Shown piece by piece: positions 18,639 to 27,408 of a DNA stretch of 64,000 bases. The notes beneath the pieces are model-generated. The model ran no database searches. It was not told where the DNA came from and worked only from the letters and a program-made list of their open reading frames with translations. Position 1 is the stretch's first letter; the number at the start of each line of letters is the position of its first letter. The position numbers were made by a program, and so were the translations under genes. The DNA is from Thermoplasmata archaeon (lineage in GTDB: Archaea; Thermoplasmatota; Thermoplasmata; Lutacidiplasmatales; SKW197), in assembly GCA_026414225.1 (NCBI GenBank), contig JAOAJK010000007.1:1-64000 (forward strand), given 5' to 3'.

Positions 18639-19208
18639 ATGGAAGTCATTGCTGCGCTTCTGCTCGCCGCCCAGGCATTCTGGTTCATGTTTCCCGGGTA
18701 TGCAGTGAATTCTCTGGCCGTGCTGGTCGGTGGTGGCACCCCGATGGACTTCGGAAAAACCTTCACAGATGGAAGGAGAATCCTCGGTGATGGCAAGACC
18801 TGGAGGGGTTTCGTTGGAGCGGCTCTTCTCGGGACCGGTATCGGGTTGATCGAGCAGTTTGCTGCCTCCGCATATCCGAACCCGTATCTGCCGCCTTACT
18901 CCAGCAGTAACACACAGGCACTGCTTCTATGTCTTACCCTCTGCTTCGGCTCGATGAGTGGCGATGCAATCGGGAGTTTCATAAAACGGAGATTGGGCTA
19001 CGAGCGGGGAGACAAGGCCTTCATCCTTGATCAGTTCGGGTTTGTGCTCTTCTCATGGCTCCTGCTCGCGGTTTTCTTCTGGGACTGGTTCGCAACCCGT
19101 TTCCTCAACCTCCCGGCGATAATAATGGTGCTGGTAATTACCCCGTTGCTGCATCGCGGGATCAACATTGTCGGGTATAAACTCGGAAAGAAAAAGGTGC
19201 CGTGGTAG
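18639..19208 (+). CDS. carS: CDP-archaeol synthase
   Basis: A 189-residue integral membrane enzyme that transfers CMP from CTP to the unsaturated archaetidic acid precursor, giving CDP-archaeol for polar lipid synthesis. Typical are GYAVNSLAVLVGGGTPMDFG (residues 20-39), GDGKTWRGFVGA near 48, GDAIGSFIKRRLGYERGD near 108 and LDQFGFVL near 130. Five hydrophobic segments are visible. It lies 35 nt after the MBL gene and probably shares its transcript. Together with egsA at 33.6 kb it marks the genome as archaeal. Confidence 0.95.
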   Translation: MEVIAALLLAAQAFWFMFPGYAVNSLAVLVGGGTPMDFGKTFTDGRRILGDGKTWRGFVGAALLGTGIGLIEQFAASAYPNPYLPPYSSSNTQALLLCLTLCFGSMSGDAIGSFIKRRLGYERGDKAFILDQFGFVLFSWLLLAVFFWDWFATRFLNLPAIIMVLVITPLLHRGINIVGYKLGKKKVPW

Positions 19209-19210
19209 GT

Positions 19211-19591
19211 TCAAAGCAGTTTCAGCCCGCCCGTAATCTTGTCCACAAGTTCTGCAGGGGCAGGACCGATGCCTGCACAGGTTATGGTGCCCGGTGGAAT
19301 TTCGGTGAGACCAGCGTCCTCGATGAGTGCGGCTGGGAGTCCTTCTCTCTTTGCCTGCTCGTAATGAAGAATCAGCGCATCCAGATTATCAACCTCAACC
19401 ACCACCTTTTTCTGGCCCTCCGCAAACCATCTCTCAAACCATTCCTCCGCATCTCTTCTGCACCGTTCACAGGCAGTAACTGCGGCATGGGCCACCTGGA
19501 CCGCAAGTTTTCCCCTTGAGAGCTTCAGGTCCTTCCTGACAACTATTACCTGCTTGTACCTGAATTCCCGGTCACTCGTAGATTTCTGCAT
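19211..19591 (-). CDS. pth2: Peptidyl-tRNA hydrolase (Pth2 type)
   Basis: A 126-residue enzyme that releases peptides from prematurely dissociated peptidyl-tRNA. The Pth2 signature is clear: KQVIVVRKDLKLSRGKLAVQ then VAHAA near residues 12-36, followed by ALIEDAGLTEIPPGTITCAG and IGPAPAELVDKITGGLKLL at the end. ATG 19591 gives a family-sized protein; the frame extends to 19636. It overlaps the end of the upstream DUF1616-like gene by about 20 nt, so they are likely co-transcribed. Confidence 0.95.
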   Translation of the reverse strand: MQKSTSDREFRYKQVIVVRKDLKLSRGKLAVQVAHAAVTACERCRRDAEEWFERWFAEGQKKVVVEVDNLDALILHYEQAKREGLPAALIEDAGLTEIPPGTITCAGIGPAPAELVDKITGGLKLL

Positions 19592-20174
19592 TTTTCCGTT
19601 CCTCAACTTCCTCAATCTTCGCACCGAGTTCCGCAATCCTGGCTTTTGTCTCCCTGATCTTTTCCCTGTAATACTTCCTCCGTTCCCCGGTGCTCACCTT
19701 CTCCTTTTCCTCATACATCTTGAGCAGCTTCTCCGCCTTCGCCTTCTCCTCGGCAAGTCCAGCAAGCAGGTCCATGAAATCCTCCTTTGCAATGGGTCCC
19801 TGTTCCGGGGCCGCCGTCTTTCGTGCCAGTTTCGGGTGCAGGCGTCCAAGGAATGGGTAGGCACCCCTGTACCAGCCAGCAACAAAAAACACTGCGGAAA
19901 CCAGAATTATTGAGAACTCGATGTAGGGGAACCCTGTGGCAGAGCCCTGAAAGTAGCCCTTGCCCGTGGTTGGATCAGGAGGCAGGGCCCCGAGAAACCA
20001 GCCGATGAGGATGACCACGACGATGCTGACCCCTATCGAGAATACGATCCTGTAAAGGATATCCCAGTCCTTATCAAACTCACCTTTTCTCGGAAACATG
20101 AACTGGACTATCGTGTAGCCGGGAAGAAAATAGAGCAGGACAACTCCGATCAGGAGACGGAATACATCTATCAT
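19572..20174 (-). CDS. DUF1616-like membrane protein with C-terminal coiled coil
   Basis: A 200-residue protein. The N-terminal half has three hydrophobic segments with LYFLPGYTIVQFMFPRKGEF, a pattern seen at the start of archaeal DUF1616 proteins (the family match is by memory of this motif). The C-terminal half (about 125-197) is a charged coiled coil rich in EKAKAEKLLKMYEEKEK-type heptads. Function unknown. The frame extends to 21068 but that part is antisense to moeA; ATG 20174 begins just before the first membrane segment and sits 30 nt from an AT-rich box shared with the divergent moeA promoter. Confidence 0.75.
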   Translation of the reverse strand: MIDVFRLLIGVVLLYFLPGYTIVQFMFPRKGEFDKDWDILYRIVFSIGVSIVVVILIGWFLGALPPDPTTGKGYFQGSATGFPYIEFSIILVSAVFFVAGWYRGAYPFLGRLHPKLARKTAAPEQGPIAKEDFMDLLAGLAEEKAKAEKLLKMYEEKEKVSTGERRKYYREKIRETKARIAELGAKIEEVEERKNAEIYE

Positions 20175-20198
20175 ATTCCCAATTCCTAAACGATGGGA

Positions 20199-20209
20199 AA
20201 AATTTAAGC
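20199..20209. promoter_or_regulatory. Shared bidirectional TATA-like box (moeA / DUF1616-pth2)
   Basis: AAAATTTAAGC is centred 28 nt before the moeA ATG (20232) on the plus strand and 30 nt from the ATG at 20174 on the minus strand. The near-palindromic AAATTTAA could serve both directions. Confidence 0.5.
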
Positions 20210-20231
20210 ATTTGCTTTTTCTCTTGTCTCC

Positions 20232-21440
20232 ATGGAACTGCTGAAGAATGTGATTGATTTTGCAACTGCCAGAAAACTTCTGCTGGAGAACCTTAAACCA
20301 GTTGAAAGGGTTGAGGAGGTAACAGTTGAGGAGGCGGTGGACCGTGTGGCGGCCGAGGACATCGCGTCGGATGTGGATGTGCCTCCTTTCAGCCGCGCGG
20401 CGATGGATGGTTATGCAGTCATTGCGGACGACACGGCGGGTGCAAGACCCCTTGAGCCAGTGAAACTCAGGAGAATCGGTGTAGTTCATGCAGGTGAGAT
20501 GCCCAAACAACCACTCACGCAAGGCACATGCATCCAGATTGCCACCGGGGCTGTGATGCCCGACGGTGGCGATGCGGTGGTAATGGTGGAGCACACGGAG
20601 CTGGATGAGGGAAATGAAACCGTCCATGTGTACAGTCCCGTGAGAAAGGGTGAAAATGTTACGAAAGCCGGGGAGGACATAAGGAAGGGAGCGGTCGTGA
20701 TAAAGAAAGGCGAGACCCTTACCCCGGGGAGAATCGGCGCCCTGGCAGCGATCGGGAAGACCAAAGTAAAAGTTTATGAGAAGCCGAAGGTGGCAATCAT
20801 TCCCACGGGCAACGAGATTCAGAGACCGGGGGAAAATCTTCAGCCAGGCAAAATTTACGATGTGAACACCTACACCCTTGCAAGCATTGTAAAGATTGCT
20901 GGCGCAGTGCCAGTTATTTATTCCATTGTGCCGGATGAGATGGACCAGATAAGGAAGACGCTTGATGCTGCCCTCCAGAATGACCTTGTTGTGTTTGCCG
21001 GTGGAAGTTCCGTTGGTGAAAGGGACCTGATTGTAAGGGCGCTGGAAAATGCGGAACTGCTCTTCCACGGAATCGCGGTGAAGCCGGGGAAACCGACGCT
21101 CTGTGCGAGATTGAATGGAAAGATTGTGATCGGAATGCCTGGCTACCCCACATCCTGCCTGACGAATGCGTATGCCCTGCTCCTCCCTGCAATAGGCAAG
21201 ATTGCAAGGCGGGAAATCCAGTTAAAAAGGGTGAAAGCGAGGGCGGGCAGGAGGGTTGCGTCCACAATCGGGAGATTGCAGTTTTTACCCGTGAAAATTG
21301 AAGGGGACACGGCGGTCCCAGTGTTCAAGGAGTCCGGGGCAATCACGAGCATGGCGGATGCAGATGGCTACCTCGAGATACCCGAAAATGTGGATATCGT
21401 TGAAAAGGGCGAGGAAGTGGAGGTTGTGGTGTTTCTGTAG
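20232..21440 (+). CDS. moeA: Molybdopterin molybdenumtransferase
   Basis: A 402-residue MoeA, which inserts molybdate (or tungstate) into adenylated molybdopterin. Visible are VDVPPFSRAAMDGYAV (about residue 50), IATGAVMPDGGDAVVMVE (about 98), IIPTGNEIQRPGE (about 190), FAGGSSVGERDL (about 255) and KPGKPTLCARLNGKIVIGMP near 282. It implies a molybdo- or tungsto-enzyme elsewhere in the genome; many archaea carry two MoeA copies, one for tungsten. Leaderless transcript predicted. Confidence 0.95.
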   Translation: MELLKNVIDFATARKLLLENLKPVERVEEVTVEEAVDRVAAEDIASDVDVPPFSRAAMDGYAVIADDTAGARPLEPVKLRRIGVVHAGEMPKQPLTQGTCIQIATGAVMPDGGDAVVMVEHTELDEGNETVHVYSPVRKGENVTKAGEDIRKGAVVIKKGETLTPGRIGALAAIGKTKVKVYEKPKVAIIPTGNEIQRPGENLQPGKIYDVNTYTLASIVKIAGAVPVIYSIVPDEMDQIRKTLDAALQNDLVVFAGGSSVGERDLIVRALENAELLFHGIAVKPGKPTLCARLNGKIVIGMPGYPTSCLTNAYALLLPAIGKIARREIQLKRVKARAGRRVASTIGRLQFLPVKIEGDTAVPVFKESGAITSMADADGYLEIPENVDIVEKGEEVEVVVFL

Positions 21441-21453
21441 GACCCTTCAATAT

Positions 21454-21463
21454 CTTTTTATCC
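21454..21463 (+). promoter_or_regulatory. TATA box of the PUA/PAPS-reductase gene
   Basis: CTTTTTATCC is centred 26 nt before the ATG at 21485, which selects that start over the upstream TTG at 21470. Confidence 0.6.
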
Positions 21464-21484
21464 CATCAGTTGTTTAGCAGACCT

Positions 21485-23383
21485 ATGGGTCTGGTAAGGT
21501 TTGGACCCCTTGTCCTCAGATGGTGCCTCAGCTGCAATATTCCAGTGGTGGAACAGAAAGAATGCAGTATCTGTGGAGCCACCACAGTGGAGGTGCCTGT
21601 GACACCCCCTGGTGATGTGAAACCCGGTTTTACCAGGGAATTGAGGATGTTCCGCCAGATTCTCGACAGGCAGTTTGGCAAGGGTTGCGGAACCGCACTG
21701 TTTCCCAAAAACAAGGTCGTCGTGCTTAACCCTGTGCCCAGCATAGACAAGATGTACGAGATAATTCTTGACGGGCAGGTCGTGGGAGCTGTGCGGTACG
21801 ACATCAAAAAGGGCTGGCAGATGCTTCTAAGAATGGAGGGTGCATTCAGGATTGCAAAGTTTCTTACAAAGAATTATGTTGTGGCTGATGAAGGTGCGGT
21901 GGCACCGATTCTTAACGGAAGCAATCTGATGGCTGTCGGGGTTGTGGAGGCAGAGGAAACCATAGAGGAAGGCGATGAGGTCATTGTGCTGGATAATCTG
22001 CGGAGACCCCTAGCAGTAGGGGTTGCAAAGATGGATGCTCAGGAAATGCTGAAAATAACTGAGGGAGAAAAGAGAGGCGTGGCGGTGAAGGTGCGATGGA
22101 AGGAGGGCTGGAGGGAACCCAGAATCCTGAAGGATACTATCACCGGCTGGAAGCGGATTGCGGAGGGAAGCAGGGGAGTCCTGGCAAAAAGGGAAGAGAT
22201 GGCTGTGAACTTCATAAAGAGTGTGGTGGGCAAATACAACAAGCCAGTAGCGGTGTCCTTCAGCGGCGGGAAGGACAGCATGGTCACCCTGCTTCTGGTG
22301 CTGAAAGCTGGGCTGAAACCCAAGATTCTGTTCGTGGACACGGGACTTGAGTTGCCCGAGACAGTGGAATATGTGAAACAAACTGCCGGGAAATTTAATC
22401 TGGAATTGCTGGTCGACACGGCTGGCAACTCATTCTGGGAAAATCTAGAGCTCTTCGGACCACCTGGCAGGGACTTCCGATGGTGCTGCAAACTCTGCAA
22501 ACTCGGGCCTACGGCCAGATTGATAGCAAACAATTTTCCGGGTGGTGCGGTCGTCTTCATAGGGCAGCGGGTTTATGAGTCCGAGCAGAGGGCGCAGAAG
22601 GGGAGTGTATGGGATAACCCCTGGGTGCCTGGACAGATAGGGGCTTCGCCCGTCCAGTACTGGAATGCCCTGCACATCTGGCTTTACATCATGCTCTCCG
22701 GTGTTGAAATCAATCCCTGGTATGCGGAGGGAATGGAGCGGATAGGGTGCTATCTCTGCCCCGCCTCAAGTATCGGTGACTTTTACATAATCAGGAAAAA
22801 GTTCAGGGAATTTGAAAAATGGGAGAAATACCTGAAGGATTATGCACTGCGGCACAATCTCCCTGCAGAATTTCTGAAGTACGGACTCTGGCGGTGGCGA
22901 AAGCTCCCGCCCGGAATAAAGGAGTATATTGGGGGTGTTGAAGTAAGGCAGGTGGAGAAGGGGATTGAGTTACGGCTGGCTGATAGTTACTCTCCGTGTG
23001 TTGGAGGGTATAGAATAGAAGGGGTCTACAACACGAAGTTTGAGCTTGCCCGCATTGAAAATCTGCTGAATATCATTGGCATTCCGAAATGTCAGGAGGG
23101 AATGTGTGAGATAGATTTTGCACAGGTATTCGCGGAAGGGGCAATTGCTGTGAAGGGTAAGGATGAGCAGGAAATGCGTGGCAATCTGGAAAAACTTCAT
23201 GCTGTGATAATGAAGGCCGTTTCGTGCGTCAGATGCGGAATCTGTGCCAGCAGGTGTCCTCAGGGGGCAATCACCGTTGATGAAAAAGGGATAAAGATAG
23301 ATGCGGGGAAATGCGGGCACTGCGGCACCTGCCTCCAGCCCTGCCCGGCGGTGGTTTATAGACAGGACACGGAGGTCTGGTAA
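21485..23383 (+). CDS. PAPS-reductase-family protein with zinc ribbon, PUA and 2[4Fe-4S] ferredoxin domains
   Basis: A 632-residue multidomain protein of the kind found in many euryarchaea. Order: a zinc ribbon (WCLSC and CSICG, residues 14-34), a PUA-type RNA-binding domain (about 130-215, with AEETIEEGDEVIVLD), an ATP-pyrophosphatase/PAPS-reductase domain (PVAVSFSGGKDSMVTLL near 250, CCKLCKLGP near 335, RIGCYLCPAS near 418), and a C-terminal ferredoxin with CVRCGICASRC and CGHCGTCLQPC. The SGGKDS loop binds ATP. PUA plus this domain suggests RNA thiolation or another RNA-directed reaction rather than sulfate assimilation; that is inference. Confidence 0.87.
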   Translation: MGLVRFGPLVLRWCLSCNIPVVEQKECSICGATTVEVPVTPPGDVKPGFTRELRMFRQILDRQFGKGCGTALFPKNKVVVLNPVPSIDKMYEIILDGQVVGAVRYDIKKGWQMLLRMEGAFRIAKFLTKNYVVADEGAVAPILNGSNLMAVGVVEAEETIEEGDEVIVLDNLRRPLAVGVAKMDAQEMLKITEGEKRGVAVKVRWKEGWREPRILKDTITGWKRIAEGSRGVLAKREEMAVNFIKSVVGKYNKPVAVSFSGGKDSMVTLLLVLKAGLKPKILFVDTGLELPETVEYVKQTAGKFNLELLVDTAGNSFWENLELFGPPGRDFRWCCKLCKLGPTARLIANNFPGGAVVFIGQRVYESEQRAQKGSVWDNPWVPGQIGASPVQYWNALHIWLYIMLSGVEINPWYAEGMERIGCYLCPASSIGDFYIIRKKFREFEKWEKYLKDYALRHNLPAEFLKYGLWRWRKLPPGIKEYIGGVEVRQVEKGIELRLADSYSPCVGGYRIEGVYNTKFELARIENLLNIIGIPKCQEGMCEIDFAQVFAEGAIAVKGKDEQEMRGNLEKLHAVIMKAVSCVRCGICASRCPQGAITVDEKGIKIDAGKCGHCGTCLQPCPAVVYRQDTEVW

Positions 23384-23403
23384 TCTCCTTATCTGGCAAA
23401 CAG

Positions 23404-25626
23404 TCAGTATCTCAAAATCTCATCGAATCGTTGCTCGATTATTCTTGTCTTCTCCTTTTCAAGGCCACCAGGTGTCATTTCAACTATCAGTGTGCTTCCC
23501 GAGATTGAATTCTCATCATCAATCGCCTTCAGGAAGTCAACCACAGCCTTGAATTCATTTGAGAGAAGTGCGTTTGAAAGGGCGTCGAAGAATACAAGTC
23601 CGTGGGTCTCCCGCATGAAATCCAGAATTGTCTTCAGAACCTCGAATTCCATCCGGGAGGGGCGGAGCACATTCTCGTATCCCTCGGACTCGGTAAACCA
23701 GTAGATTTCTGCGTCCGTGAGCCTCGGGTCTTCCCTGAGCTTTTTCGGGAAATTTTTCGTGATGATGAGGGCTTTTCTTCCTTTAATCAGGTTCCTTATG
23801 ATATCAATTGTGGTGGAATTGGTTTCGACGAGGTAGGAACGCCCGAGCACTGGCTGAAAACCAGCGGTCACCTCTCTCACAGCAATGTCCTCCTGCTTAT
23901 CCACAATTTTGCTGAACAGCGTGCGGAACACGGCTGCATCCTTCTTGGAGAAGGTGTTCAGGTCTGCGGTAACCAGCAGCGCGGTGCTGTTCTGCATCAC
24001 CTTATCAATCACCGTCTTGATAAAATTCATCACGGCTTCAATCCCATTGTAGAGAGCCATCAGTTCAATATCATCGATTACTATCAACCCGCCTTTTGCT
24101 TCACTGAGGAAGTTGGAGATTTCATAGGTGATTTCAAAATCAAGGCGCCTTATATCGTATCTCGCCTCCACAGAGTAGCTATCGGTGAGGTACGCAAAAA
24201 CTGCCTTCTCAAGTCCATGCGATTTCTTCAATCGCTCAGGGTAGCTGGTAGTCATGATGAGGACCCTATCCTTCTTCAGAAACTCTGAGGCAGAGGCATA
24301 GGCCAGCTTTACATTGTTTGTGTTGAGGAAGCACACCTCTCCGTCCCCGACTTTGATAACTTCTGCCGGGGGTTTCTCCGGTTTATCCTCGCGGGCTTTT
24401 TCTGGCTGTGCTTTCGGTTTCCCCTGCTGGGTGAAAGAAGTATAGCTTGCAATCTTTCTGAATGATTCCAGGTATTTCAGGGTCTCAACATACTGCTTCC
24501 GCTTGAAGGCGATGGTTGCCTGCTTCAGAATTGCAGCCAGATTTTTGACATTTGCTCCTGCATACTTTTTCTCAACCAGCACCCTGCCAAGGTCTGCAAT
24601 CTCTCCGTGGATTCTCGCATTCATCTCCTCAAGCAGCTCTCCTTTAAACTTTTCAAGCTCAGAGGGTGTGGCAGTGTATCTGAAACGTTCATACCTCTCC
24701 TTCTCATCCCTCATGTCAAGCCCGTATCTTTCCATTGCAGTGAGCACCCGCTCAAATTCGTCCGCACTCTCCTTCTTCTCTCCGGGTTTTGCAGCAATTC
24801 CCAGCATCTCCCGCAGGTTGTCGTAGATATTCACCGCCTCTATGATTTCCCGTCTCCCGATGCAATCCCTCGCCTCCATCAACATCTTTCTCTCCCTGCT
24901 CATGTTGGTCCCGTGTTTCTCCAGCAATCCGATTTTTCTCTCTATGTTTTCCAGAAGTTCATTCAACTTCTTCACATTCGTTTCTCTCAGAAGGGCAATC
25001 GCATCGTTCAGATACTTCAAGGCGGTTTGAATATCCCCCTTCTTCGCAAACTGGACGCCCTGGGCTATGTAGGACCTCGGTGCGGAGAGTTCGGCCTCGA
25101 GCCGCGTGCCCGCGGTCATCAGAGCTTTTGCCTCCGCCGTTTTCAAGCTAAGTTCCTTGTCAGGGGTGAGGGATTCAGGCGTTCGGGGCGGTTCGGGCAC
25201 GGCCGCAGGGGTCTTCGGCTTCGTGACCTCCCTCACATACTCCACCTTCTCCACAACAACCTTCGGTTCTTTTTTCTCGGCACTAACCTCTGGTTTTTTG
25301 TCGGGAGGAGGAACCGGTTTCTTCTCTTCTCTGACCGGTACTGGGGCAGGTCTGGGGGGTTTCTCTTCAATCTCGAGTTCCGAGAGGTCAAAGATACTAG
25401 CGTCTCCGGATTTTTGAGGAGGGGTTTCGGGCGCGGGTTCGGGAGCTTTTGCTGAATCTTTGGAAACTTCATCGCCAATCACGGAGGAAAGCAAGTCGTC
25501 CAGCGCCTTCTTTTTGTCCTCAACCGTTACAGCAAAAAACTCAAGGTCAACACCGCAGCTGGGGCATACCGTGTCATTTTCCCCCACTTCCGAATCACAT
25601 GCCATGCAAACCCTTTTCTTAGCCAT
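23404..25626 (-). CDS. Zinc-ribbon coiled-coil protein with tandem DUF835 domains
   Basis: A 740-residue cytoplasmic protein. It opens with a zinc ribbon (CMACDSEVGENDTVCPSCG), then a low-complexity Pro/Lys/Glu linker (about 55-150), a helical coiled-coil region (about 155-395), and two DUF835-type domains (about 415-565 and 575-735). Each has a Walker-B-like strand (LIVIDDIELMALYNGIEAV; LVFFDALSNALLSNEFKAV) but no Walker A. DUF835 is an archaeal domain of unknown function that looks like a degenerate RecA/KaiC fold. The same D1-D2 pair recurs in the protein at 53.9 kb. A TATA box lies 33 nt upstream. It is divergent from a coiled-coil gene. Confidence 0.8.
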   Translation of the reverse strand: MAKKRVCMACDSEVGENDTVCPSCGVDLEFFAVTVEDKKKALDDLLSSVIGDEVSKDSAKAPEPAPETPPQKSGDASIFDLSELEIEEKPPRPAPVPVREEKKPVPPPDKKPEVSAEKKEPKVVVEKVEYVREVTKPKTPAAVPEPPRTPESLTPDKELSLKTAEAKALMTAGTRLEAELSAPRSYIAQGVQFAKKGDIQTALKYLNDAIALLRETNVKKLNELLENIERKIGLLEKHGTNMSRERKMLMEARDCIGRREIIEAVNIYDNLREMLGIAAKPGEKKESADEFERVLTAMERYGLDMRDEKERYERFRYTATPSELEKFKGELLEEMNARIHGEIADLGRVLVEKKYAGANVKNLAAILKQATIAFKRKQYVETLKYLESFRKIASYTSFTQQGKPKAQPEKAREDKPEKPPAEVIKVGDGEVCFLNTNNVKLAYASASEFLKKDRVLIMTTSYPERLKKSHGLEKAVFAYLTDSYSVEARYDIRRLDFEITYEISNFLSEAKGGLIVIDDIELMALYNGIEAVMNFIKTVIDKVMQNSTALLVTADLNTFSKKDAAVFRTLFSKIVDKQEDIAVREVTAGFQPVLGRSYLVETNSTTIDIIRNLIKGRKALIITKNFPKKLREDPRLTDAEIYWFTESEGYENVLRPSRMEFEVLKTILDFMRETHGLVFFDALSNALLSNEFKAVVDFLKAIDDENSISGSTLIVEMTPGGLEKEKTRIIEQRFDEILRY

Positions 25627-25654
25627 GCCTTCTGCTGGTAGTAAGTAAAGAGGA

Positions 25655-25663
25655 GTATATAAA
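25655..25663 (-). promoter_or_regulatory. TATA box of the zinc-ribbon DUF835 gene
   Basis: On the minus strand this reads TTTATATAC, centred 33 nt from the ATG at 25626, so a leader of about 6-7 nt is expected. Confidence 0.6.
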
Positions 25664-25750
25664 ATATCTGATTGTGAAATCTGGATTTAATGAAAACATA
25701 ATACAGTGGGTTTGTTGGAATAGAAACAGTTATAAATATGTGTAGGTATT

Positions 25751-25760
25751 GGTTATAAAA
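25751..25760 (+). promoter_or_regulatory. TATA box of the coiled-coil gene
   Basis: GGTTATAAAA is centred 24 nt before the ATG at 25780. Confidence 0.55.
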
Positions 25761-25779
25761 AGTTCTGAAGAGGAACAAC

Positions 25780-26640
25780 ATGCCTGATGAGGTGCTCTAC
25801 GACCTGGAAAAGAAAATTCAGGAACTGAATGCGGAAGCAGAAAGGTACAGGCAATTAAGGGATAATCTGAATGCCGAGGCGAAGAGATGGGTGGAGGAGC
25901 GGGACAGGCTAAACAACGAGGCCAAGAAGCTAGCAGATGCAGCCAACGAACATAAGAACAAGCGTGAGGAGTACAATATCAAGGTGAAGGAAGAGAAGTT
26001 GGAGAGGGAGAAGTGGAATAAGAAGACGTTTGAGATTGCAGATAAAATCAGGATGGCAAAACGGAAGAAGATGCCAAAAAATGGCGACCCCATAGCCAAG
26101 TTGAAGAAGGAACTGAAGGAACTTGAGTTCAAGCAGATGACCTCCGTACTTTCCAGGGAGAAGGAAGAAGAACTCATAAAATCAATAGCTAGATTGCAGG
26201 CGGAGATCAGGAAGCGGGAGAAGGAGATAGAGGAAGATGAGGAGATCAAGGCCCTCACAAAGGAGTATGAACAGGCAAAGGAAGCGGCCGAGCGCCACCA
26301 TAAACTTGTGAACGAGTATGCAGAGATTGCGCAACGAGAGCACGAAAAAATGGTGGAACTTTTTTCAAGGGCAGATGATTTAAGGAGACAGGCGGACGAA
26401 GCCCAAGAGAAATTTGTGAAGGCAAAACTGGAGGCGGATGAAGCCCATCGGAAGCATGTAGATAAGATCCGTGAAATCCACGACATTGAAAAGATGGTCC
26501 ACGCCCTGAAGCAGAAGACGAAGAAGGAAGCAAAGACAGATGCGGATAAGCAGGCGGAAGAGATTTACCAGAAGTTGATGAGCGGGAAGAAAATTACCAC
26601 CGAGGAGCTCATTATACTTCAGAGGGCCGGGAAGGCCTAA
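25780..26640 (+). CDS. Archaeal coiled-coil protein (COG1340-like)
   Basis: A 286-residue protein that is almost entirely charged coiled coil from residue 5 to 255, with heptads such as LEKKIQELNAEAERYRQLRD. The C-terminal tail has EIYQKLMSGKKITTEELIIL, a short helical hairpin that recurs at the end of archaeal COG1340 proteins. Overall length and pattern match that uncharacterised archaeal family; no enzymatic motif is present. A role as a cytoskeletal or chromosome-associated scaffold is only a guess. It is divergent from the zinc-ribbon DUF835 gene. Confidence 0.75.
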   Translation: MPDEVLYDLEKKIQELNAEAERYRQLRDNLNAEAKRWVEERDRLNNEAKKLADAANEHKNKREEYNIKVKEEKLEREKWNKKTFEIADKIRMAKRKKMPKNGDPIAKLKKELKELEFKQMTSVLSREKEEELIKSIARLQAEIRKREKEIEEDEEIKALTKEYEQAKEAAERHHKLVNEYAEIAQREHEKMVELFSRADDLRRQADEAQEKFVKAKLEADEAHRKHVDKIREIHDIEKMVHALKQKTKKEAKTDADKQAEEIYQKLMSGKKITTEELIILQRAGKA

Positions 26641-26646
26641 AATGCT

Positions 26647-27378
26647 CTACTTCACCAGGGCCCGCAATTTCTGGGCATCGTTGAACATGCTTGTGTTGTT
26701 GAAGAAAACATATGCCTTCTCTCCATCCAGGCTTTTTATCTCGGATGCAAGGTTTTCCAGTTCATCCAGTGTGTAGGTGTGCCTGTATCTCTCCCCGCCA
26801 TGCAATCGGAAGTAGTAATATTTTCCTGATACTGGCTTCTTCCGTGTGGGGTCCACGCAGTGATAAATTTCAAATTCTTCGCAGAGGGCTTTCACCGTCT
26901 CCTCGCTCCATTTACCCCGGTATTCCCAGAAAATCAGAAAATCCTTCGCCCTTATTTCGGCCAGGAAATTGCGGAGGTTTGCAAGATTTTCCGGGCTCTG
27001 GTTGAACGAGGGCGGGGACTGGAGCAGAATAGTATTTGAATGGAGTTCTCTTGCTATTTTTAAGGTGTGGTTCCAGGCACCGAGGACCTCCTCCGTGAGC
27101 TTGAAGTCCCCGTAATTGCCCTTTTTTTCTTCAGGAATCACAATCCCTGCCTTTGCGTAGGTGCTTCCTGGCCTGTGGGTAATGAACTGGTGGGCTTTAA
27201 CTGCAAACTGAAAATCTGGTTTTATGGAGGTGACCTTCTGCCACCAGTTCTGGGCGGTCTTTTCCGGAATCAAACGGTAGAAGGTCTGCTGGATTTCAAC
27301 AGCATCCAGCACCCCCACATACTTCTCGATACCAACTGGAAATCCACAGCATCCAATGACGATATCCTCTGTTCTCAT
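26647..27378 (-). CDS. DUF72 (YecE-like) family protein
   Basis: A 243-residue TIM-barrel-like protein of the DUF72 family. Motifs: VIGCCGFPVG at the start, VEIQQTFYRLIPEKTAQNW near residue 25, DFQFAVKAHQFITH near 52, ILLQSPPSFNQSPENL near 112, FWEYRGKW near 144 and YYYFRLHGG near 184. The family is widespread but its reaction is unknown. ATG 27378 has an AGGTGAG Shine-Dalgarno; the upstream in-frame codon at 27399 lacks one. It lies downstream of, and may be read from, the M29/GH18 region's minus-strand transcript. Confidence 0.88.
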   Translation of the reverse strand: MRTEDIVIGCCGFPVGIEKYVGVLDAVEIQQTFYRLIPEKTAQNWWQKVTSIKPDFQFAVKAHQFITHRPGSTYAKAGIVIPEEKKGNYGDFKLTEEVLGAWNHTLKIARELHSNTILLQSPPSFNQSPENLANLRNFLAEIRAKDFLIFWEYRGKWSEETVKALCEEFEIYHCVDPTRKKPVSGKYYYFRLHGGERYRHTYTLDELENLASEIKSLDGEKAYVFFNNTSMFNDAQKLRALVK

Positions 27379-27408
27379 ACTCACCTTTCCATAATACACT
27401 GCCTTAAC

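Noticed and set aside
20175..21068. N-terminal extension (about 298 codons) of the DUF1616-like frame
   Set aside because: It is antisense to moeA and shows no domain, while ATG 20174 begins a typical membrane segment.
24607..25455. A 282-codon plus-strand frame opposite the zinc-ribbon DUF835 gene
   Set aside because: Low-complexity Phe/Leu/Arg/Gly sequence mirrors the coding strand; no start signal.
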